A stretch of DNA of 26,458 nucleotides from an uncultured Eubacterium sp. GTDB lineage: Bacteria; Bacillota; Clostridia; Lachnospirales; Lachnospiraceae. The notes beneath the pieces are model-generated. The model saw only the letters and a list, made by a program, of their open reading frames with translations. It was not told the origin of the DNA and searched no databases. The stretch spans positions 1-26,458 of the forward strand of contig CAJTZN010000046.1 of NCBI GenBank assembly GCA_910584065.1. The letters are read 5' to 3'. Numbering within the stretch: the first letter of the stretch is position 1; each line of letters starts with the position of its first letter. The translations under genes and the position numbers were made by a program. This document shows positions 21,918 through 26,458 of this stretch, piece by piece.

Positions 21918-23601
21918 GCGTGTAATGCGTAAACGAATTTATTTTTCTGGCCAGTTCGCTCTGTCTGTCATAGAGAGACGTGTTGGACTCCACATTATAA
22001 TTCCAATACAGGATGTTACCCATGGAATGGTAGTTTAGCACGCCTTTGATACCAGAAAGCCCGTTGATGAACCGCATCATCGCCTTTGTCTCTTTCTCCG
22101 AACCGGCCTTTTCCCCCGGATATGTGATCCCGTCCGGCTTTTTCGACTTCCCTTTTTTATTCCAACCGCCCGGAAAATTAAAGTTTAAATTTACACCGCG
22201 CGCGTTTCCCTTCCACGTCCGCGCAGAAGATTTCGTTTTTTTGCACAGTTTTTGCAGTTTTTTCGAATGAATCGCGCCGAAGCCGGACTGTGAGATGGAT
22301 ACGCCGTCTGGATTGATCATCGGCACCACATACAGGCATACGTGGTTCAGTGTCGATCTGTAATCCCCGTACAGGCGCAAGATCTCCTCGCATTTACGGA
22401 CGATCATCTGCGGATTCAGCCATTCCCTCGCATGGATGCCCGCATCGATCACGATCTTTCTGCCGGCGGACGGATTCCCCAGACGAAGGCACCATATCGT
22501 TCTCCCGTCCTCGCTGCTCCCGATACTGCTCAGGGACGCTTTTCCCCGGTACTTCGCCGATAGCGACCGCAGATCCGACGTCATGTCTTCATACGTATAG
22601 AGCGTATCTTTATCATTTACGATCCACGGTTCTTCTTTTACCGTAATTTTTGTTTTCATCACGTTTCGAGCCGATTTTTTTACCTTTGCCGTGATGACGG
22701 CCGTCCCTGTTTTCCTCGCGGTAATAAGTCCTTTTTTGTTTACGGCTGCCACTTTGGGATTCGACGATGTGAGCTGTATGTCCTTCCAGGAATAATTATA
22801 GGCGATGGACGCGGCTTTTCCCTGATACACAACATGTCCCGGCGCCTTTTTCGCGTACAGGCGGGGCGCAAAATAGATGTACGCATAAATAATTTCTCCC
22901 GAAGCCGAGGATGTCATGCGCACGATCGCGTACTGTTTATGGTCTTTTTCCCTGTCCCGGCAGATCACCTTTCCGTCCCGCGTCACTTTGACCTTACCCG
23001 CACTCACATCTTTTTTGCTTTTCCCTCCCGTTAGTTTGTAAGTACACTTTTTCGATGGGAATAATTTCACTTCGTCGGTGGCATACGCATAGATATGGTA
23101 AACTTTTTGTTTTTTTACCTTCCCGTATCCGATGCCCTTCTGTCCGCCTTTTGACAGTTTGGCTTCCTTATTTTTCAGTACCAGGGGCACCACGCGGGGT
23201 TTGGAGGTGTGCTGCGGCACAGATGAGGAAGTAGCCGGCTGCTCCGTCGGTTGTACGACGGGTTCGGCTGTCGGTTGTATGATCGGTTCGCCCGTCGGTT
23301 GTATGATGGGTTTGGTCGTCGGTTGTATGACGGGTTTGGTCGTCGGCAGCACGATTGGTTCGTCCGTCGATTGTGCTGCCGGCTCGCTTGCTGATTGTCT
23401 GGCCGATCCACCCGTCATTTTTGCGGCTGGCTCTCCTGCCGTTCTTACGATAAATCCGCCTGCTGTTTTTGCGGCCGATCCACTTGCCGCTTTCGCATCC
23501 CTTGCCTTTATGTCATATGCGTCAACCTGTTCCGGTAAAACGCCTGCCAAAACACAACACACAATCAGCCAAACTACAAATTTGCTTTTTTTCCCTGTCA
23601 T
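21727..23601 (-). CDS. Secreted zinc carboxypeptidase (peptidase M14) with Ig-like module
   Basis: 624 residues from ATG 23601 (GGGGGA upstream). Signal peptide 1-28, Ala/Thr/Pro-rich spacer 30-135 containing 8-residue repeats, a beta-rich region 140-250, a Big_2-like domain 250-322 (LTSSNPKVAAVNKKGLITARKTG), then the M14 domain 330-624. Zinc ligands are in AGIHAREW (His about 390, Glu 393) and NYHSMG; NPDGVSISQ and GVNLNFNFPGGWN bind substrate; VTVETGS carries the catalytic Glu (about 592). It removes C-terminal residues from peptides outside the cell; gamma-D-Glu cell-wall peptides are an alternative substrate. The last 63 codons are duplicated at 19280. Confidence 0.92.
   Translation of the reverse strand: MTGKKSKFVVWLIVCCVLAGVLPEQVDAYDIKARDAKAASGSAAKTAGGFIVRTAGEPAAKMTGGSARQSASEPAAQSTDEPIVLPTTKPVIQPTTKPIIQPTGEPIIQPTAEPVVQPTEQPATSSSVPQHTSKPRVVPLVLKNKEAKLSKGGQKGIGYGKVKKQKVYHIYAYATDEVKLFPSKKCTYKLTGGKSKKDVSAGKVKVTRDGKVICRDREKDHKQYAIVRMTSSASGEIIYAYIYFAPRLYAKKAPGHVVYQGKAASIAYNYSWKDIQLTSSNPKVAAVNKKGLITARKTGTAVITAKVKKSARNVMKTKITVKEEPWIVNDKDTLYTYEDMTSDLRSLSAKYRGKASLSSIGSSEDGRTIWCLRLGNPSAGRKIVIDAGIHAREWLNPQMIVRKCEEILRLYGDYRSTLNHVCLYVVPMINPDGVSISQSGFGAIHSKKLQKLCKKTKSSARTWKGNARGVNLNFNFPGGWNKKGKSKKPDGITYPGEKAGSEKETKAMMRFINGLSGIKGVLNYHSMGNILYWNYNVESNTSLYDRQSELARKINSFTHYTLMPKSISTDPNGGLGDWLIYVKKIPNVTVETGSVACPLPHSQLGRITKQNSELLNWFVGEYAK
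23247..23414 (-). repeat. About seven 24-bp tandem units in the peptidase linker
   Basis: Units of 24 bp (for example 23271-23294, 23295-23318, 23319-23342) encode variants of QPTTKPII. The inner units are most alike and the outer ones have drifted. Confidence 0.85.
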
Positions 23602-23727
23602 AATTATCCCCCATTCCTTCTGGCGCGACGCCGCTCGCATTTCGCCAAACAAGCAGCGGCGCACACCAGATATGGCCAAACGTTTTCAGCATGTCCGCGC
23701 ATGAAACCTGTTCCCAGTCCGTCGGCC

Positions 23728-23762
23728 AAAAAAGGATACCTCTCAATCACGAAGTACCCTTT
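23728..23762 (-). terminator. Terminator of the infC-rpmI-rplT operon
   Basis: AAAGGGTAC and GTATCCTTT pair over 9 bp (one G-U), followed by TTT on the minus strand. It lies 40 bp after the rplT stop. Confidence 0.8.
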
Positions 23763-23802
23763 TGTTCATTTATATTCTTTTTATCATAAAAAAATGTCAA
23801 AA

Positions 23803-24159
23803 TTATGCGAGCTTGCTCTTTGCCACATCGACAAGCGTCGCGAATCCGTCCGGATCACTGATCGCCATCTCGGAGAGCATCTTGCGGTTAATGTCGATCT
23901 CCGCGAGCTTTAAGCCGTACATAAATTTGCTATAGGAAAGTCCATTGATACGTGCTGCCGCATTGATACGAGCGATCCAAAGCTGTCTGAACTGTCTCTT
24001 TCTCTGCTTTCTACCTGTATAAGAAGTCTCCAGCGCACGCATAACAGACTGTTTCGCCACACGGTACTGTTTTGATCTCGCTCCTCTGTAGCCTTTTGCC
24101 AGTTTTAACACCCTGTTATGTTTTTTCTTCGCGTTTAATCCGCCTTTTATTCTAGCCAT
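23803..24159 (-). CDS. rplT: Ribosomal protein L20
   Basis: 118 residues, full length. Basic N-terminal extension (MARIKGGLNAKKKHNRVLKLAKGYRGARSK begins as in all L20) followed by the globular part RQFRQLWIARINAAARINGLSYSKF. It is needed early in 50S assembly. In Bacillus it also represses its own operon by binding the leader of infC; the leader here has the needed elements. GGAGG precedes the ATG. Confidence 0.98.
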   Translation of the reverse strand: MARIKGGLNAKKKHNRVLKLAKGYRGARSKQYRVAKQSVMRALETSYTGRKQRKRQFRQLWIARINAAARINGLSYSKFMYGLKLAEIDINRKMLSEMAISDPDGFATLVDVAKSKLA

Positions 24160-24194
24160 TTGGTATTTACCTCCTTAAATCCGTCCTGACGCCA

Positions 24195-24398
24195 TCATAC
24201 ATATGGCATGATCTTCTTCATCGTCTTCACATTGGTATCATCTACCAAAGTTGCTCTTCTGAGTTTTCTTTTTCTCTTCGTCGTCTTCTTTGTCAGGATG
24301 TGACTCTTATTTGCCTTATTACGAACCAGTTTACCACTGCCGGTTACTTTGAATCGCTTTGCAGCGGCTCTTTTTGTTTTCATTTTCTGATTTGCCAT
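24195..24398 (-). CDS. rpmI: Ribosomal protein L35
   Basis: 67 residues, very basic (MANQKMKTKRAAAKRFKVTG, then KSHILTKKTTKRKRKLR). ATG 24398 is preceded by GAGG at 6 nt; an in-frame start four codons upstream would overlap that site. Middle gene of the classical three-gene operon. Confidence 0.97.
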   Translation of the reverse strand: MANQKMKTKRAAAKRFKVTGSGKLVRNKANKSHILTKKTTKRKRKLRRATLVDDTNVKTMKKIMPYV

Positions 24399-24480
24399 GA
24401 TTAACCTCATTTCTGCGCTGCTTTTTCACTCAGGCCTGTGACTGGCAGCGCATAGACACAAACCTTTTTTCTGCTTTATA

Positions 24481-24987
24481 CTACTTTGCGGCTGTTAAAA
24501 ACATGATCATGCTTCTTCCTTCCATTTTGGCATCCTTATCAATCACCGCAACATCTTCCAGTTTTTCATAAAAACTGTTTAAAACCCCGCGTCCCACATC
24601 CTTATGTGCCATCTCACGGCCTCGGAAACGAAGGGTCACTTTTACTTTGTCACCCTTTGACAGGAATTTGCGGGCCTGATTTGCTTTCGTGTTTAAATCA
24701 TTCAAGTCAATATTCGGTGACAGACGGATCTCTTTTACTTCGATCGTCCGCTGCTTCCTTTTGGCTTCTTTTTCTTTCCTTGCCTGTTCATAACGGTATT
24801 TACCGTAATTGATGATTTTGCACACGGGCGGTTTCGCTCCCGGTGCGACCTTTACCAAATCAAGATCGGCATCCCTCGCCTTTAAATAAGCCTCTTTGGC
24901 CGACATAATTCCAAGCTGCTCCCCATCCTGGCCGATCACGCGGACTTCTTTGTCGCGGATCTGCTCATTGATCATTAATTCGCTGAT
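24481..24987 (-). CDS. infC: Translation initiation factor IF-3, probable AUC start
   Basis: 168 residues if started at ATC 24987, 164 from ATG 24975. N-domain starts INEQIRDKEVRVIGQDGEQLG; the Lys-rich linker (RKEKEAKRKQRTIEVKEIRLSP) and C-domain (FLSKGDKVKVTLRFRGREMAHKD) are complete. IF-3 binds the 30S subunit and checks start codons. The Shine-Dalgarno GGAGG (24996-25000) is 8 nt before ATC and 20 nt before the first ATG, so ATC is the better-placed start. GTG (24996) and TTG (25002) overlap the Shine-Dalgarno. Non-AUG starts of infC (AUU in E. coli) are known to give autoregulation. Confidence 0.95.
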   Translation of the reverse strand: MSELMINEQIRDKEVRVIGQDGEQLGIMSAKEAYLKARDADLDLVKVAPGAKPPVCKIINYGKYRYEQARKEKEAKRKQRTIEVKEIRLSPNIDLNDLNTKANQARKFLSKGDKVKVTLRFRGREMAHKDVGRGVLNSFYEKLEDVAVIDKDAKMEGRSMIMFLTAAK

Positions 24988-24995
24988 AACTTGCA

Positions 24996-25000
24996 CCTCC
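24996..25000 (-). promoter_or_regulatory. Shine-Dalgarno that points to an AUC start of infC
   Basis: GGAGG with 8 nt to ATC. No second Shine-Dalgarno lies before the ATG at 24975. The U-tract of the leader terminator ends only 5 nt upstream. Confidence 0.75.
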
Positions 25001-25002
25001 AA

Positions 25003-25192
25003 ATGAAAAAAAGATAACTGTTTTTAAAGCAGCTATCCACAGAATACATTCTTTATTCGAAAATCTATTTCCCGTGTACGGACACGAAAATATCCGAAAA
25101 AATGGTTGACCATTGACGTGTGATAACAGGGAAACAAACGATCCGTCTGCTATACGGCAAGGTGAGAGTGGATAACTCTGCTTTTGATACCG
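25003..25192 (-). promoter_or_regulatory. L20-type autoregulatory leader of infC-rpmI-rplT
   Basis: About 190-nt transcribed leader. Left arm GCAGAGTTATCCAC (25168-25181) can pair with GTGGATAGCTGC (25029-25040) over about 12 bp with a bulge and one G-U. That pairing would break the terminator at 25006-25037. In Bacillus subtilis this operon is controlled by L20 through such an attenuator; the same mechanism is inferred here. Confidence 0.75.
25006..25037 (-). terminator. Leader terminator (attenuator) before infC
   Basis: GATAGCTG and CAGTTATC pair over 8 bp (one G-U) with a 9-nt loop, followed by seven T on the minus strand. A textbook intrinsic terminator placed directly before the infC ribosome binding site. 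Confidence 0.85.
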
Positions 25193-25209
25193 TGTGATAT
25201 TTTATCACA
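25193..25209. repeat. 7-bp palindrome over the infC -10 box
   Basis: TGTGATA-ttt-TATCACA is a perfect inverted repeat overlapping the -10 box. It could be an operator or just chance in AT-rich promoter DNA. CGTGTGATA also recurs at 25117-25125 within the leader. Confidence 0.5.
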
Positions 25210-25227
25210 TGGAAACGGGTGTGTCAA
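25199..25227 (-). promoter_or_regulatory. Promoter of the infC operon
   Basis: TTGACA (25222-25227), 17-nt spacer, TAAAAT (25199-25204) on the minus strand. Confidence 0.88.
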
Positions 25228-25310
25228 GAACTTTTTTCTAATTCTGCGCACGTTGAAAATGTCAACATTAAATGCGAAAGTTTTTTTGATTTTTTCGCTT
25301 TCAGCAATAC

Positions 25311-25338
25311 GCACAATAAACAATGCTATTTATTGTGC
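25311..25338 (+). terminator. 10-bp hairpin between infC promoter and IS30 gene
   Basis: GCACAATAAA and TTTATTGTGC form a perfect stem with an 8-nt loop, followed by ATTTTTT on the plus strand. On the minus strand it lacks a U-tract. It may end plus-strand transcription or be part of the IS end. No gene is visible in 25228-25458. Confidence 0.6.
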
Positions 25339-25378
25339 ATTTTTTACATAATGCAAGTTTTGGTTTTGGTGTGATGCA

Positions 25379-25394
25379 GATCCGGATCCGGATC
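25379..25394. repeat. Perfect 16-bp palindrome GATCCGGATCCGGATC
   Basis: Self-complementary over all 16 bases, in the gap next to the IS30 element. Palindromic targets are known for IS30-type transposition; a link here is inference. Confidence 0.7.
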
Positions 25395-25458
25395 GCGTTC
25401 TGTGATACCTAAAAATAGGCGCACGAAATAAAAGCCACTCGCACAACAAACATTTGTT

Positions 25459-26458
25459 CTATGCTGCAATCTTTTCCAATTCCTTATTATATAGTTCCTC
25501 TGCCGTCATATACTGATGCAGGCGGCGCGGGTAGTTATTGATCCACTCTGCTATATTATCAATATCTCCCTGCGTCTTATCATCAAAATTTACGCCCTTT
25601 GGAATGTGACGGCGCACTAATTTGTTTTGGTTCTCATTGCTGCCTCGTTCCCAACTGCTATATGGGTGACAGTAATATATCTTTGTCCTTTTCTTTTTGC
25701 TACGCCTTGACCGCTCCATGCCTTCCCAATCCGCAAATTCCGATCCATTGTCTACGGTTATGCTTTTAAAGATTTCTCTAAATTTCTTTCCTAACTTCCT
25801 TTCCAATCGGTCTAATGCTTTTACAACTGCTGCCGATGTATGATCTTTCAGTAAAAAAATAATTTCTTTGCGCGTTTTCCTCTCTGTCAGTACCAATAAA
25901 GCCTTTTTGGAAACGCCCCGCGCCCCAACAACGGAATCCATTTCCCAATGCCCAAATTCCTCCCGCGTGTCTATTTCGTCCGGTCTGTTCTCGATGCTCT
26001 CCCCTTTTGTAGCCCGCTTTTGTGTAGTTTTCCGCTTATGTTTCTTTTCTCCTTTTCTCTTTTCCGGCAGGTGTTTCATTGTCAAATTCAGAAAAACGCC
26101 CTTATCAATGTAACTATATAGAGTGGTTACGCATATTGAAAAATCATATCCTTCAGCTTTTACTTTTGCCAGTGCCGCCGCAGGACTGTACCCCTCATTT
26201 ATTATAATTTCCTCTATCCGGTCAGCAAATGCCTTCTCATTCCCTATTTTCAGATCCGCGCCCTTTGCAGCTAAAACCTCCTCTTTATGCTGCTGCGCTA
26301 TGTCGGGGCTGTACCTCATTTCCTTTGTAAGATCCGAATTTAACGCCTCAAACTGTCCTCGGTTTAATTCTCTATAAATTGTGCTAATATGGAAATGTAG
26401 AATTTCCGCGATTTCCTTTGGTGTATGCTTTGCTTTAACCAATACCTCCAACCGCAAC
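25459..26458 (-). mobile_element. IS30-family transposase, 5' end beyond window
   Basis: At least 332 residues, open to the window edge, so the true start lies outside. The N-terminal helix-turn-helix is KHTPKEIAEILHFHISTIYRELNRG. The DDE catalytic core is intact: Asp about 174 in GHWEMDSVVG, Asp about 236 in SITVDNGSEF and Glu about 270 in HPYSSWERGSNEN, with 33 residues between the last two, the IS30 spacing. The C-terminal WINNYPRRLHQYMTAEELY is typical. No frameshift, so it may be active. The left terminal repeat of the element could not be identified; the candidate region is 25395-25458. Confidence 0.93.

Noticed and set aside
23247..23414. CRISPR-like array
   Set aside because: The 24-bp units are directly joined without spacers and stay in frame as a Pro/Thr protein linker.

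Overview
The window looks like chromosomal DNA of a Firmicute of class Clostridia, most likely a Lachnospiraceae member. The reasons are the intact infC-rpmI-rplT operon with an L20-type attenuator leader, a SigH-type sporulation sigma factor next to rlmB, strong TTGACA-17-TATAAT promoters, GGAGG ribosome binding sites, and several secreted proteins with lysine-rich Ig-like modules and Thr/Pro linkers. Nearly all genes lie on the minus strand. The exceptions are mrnC, a toxin-antitoxin pair and a gene fragment.

Layout. 1-5029: two large secreted Ig-like surface proteins; the first runs off the left edge. 5033-5408: divergent promoter region. 5409-5840: mrnC on the plus strand, ending in a terminator. 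5881-7258: three AT-rich overlapping or tightly spaced genes of unknown function, two of them membrane proteins, with their own promoter. 7478-9637: a P-type ATPase. 9736-12834: tRNA-Thr, sigH, rlmB, a GNAT acetyltransferase, ispF and tRNA-Met, with tRNA-Val just beyond. 13149-16304: a compact housekeeping operon (rhodanese, THUMP methyltransferase, RdgB, YfcE-type phosphoesterase, small membrane protein). 16409-19026: an Asn/Ser-rich small protein, class II fructose-bisphosphate aldolase, a SEC-C protein and a secreted amidase. 19106-19188: tRNA-Leu with an AAG anticodon.

19280-23601 is the most plastic part. A zinc carboxypeptidase (M14) has its last ~190 bp duplicated in inverted orientation about 2.3 kb away. 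Between the two copies lie a RelE/ParE-type toxin-antitoxin pair and an AT-rich secreted CE1-like esterase.

23803-25227 is the infC-rpmI-rplT operon. Its leader contains a promoter overlapped by a palindrome, a long-range antiterminator pairing and a terminator that ends 5 nt before the infC Shine-Dalgarno. That Shine-Dalgarno is placed for an AUC start codon. 25459-26458 is an IS30-family transposase cut by the right edge.

I found no clearly new multi-gene system whose function can be read from sequence. The best candidates for something undescribed are the three-gene AT-rich cassette (5881-7258) and the inverted-duplication block (19280-21917).
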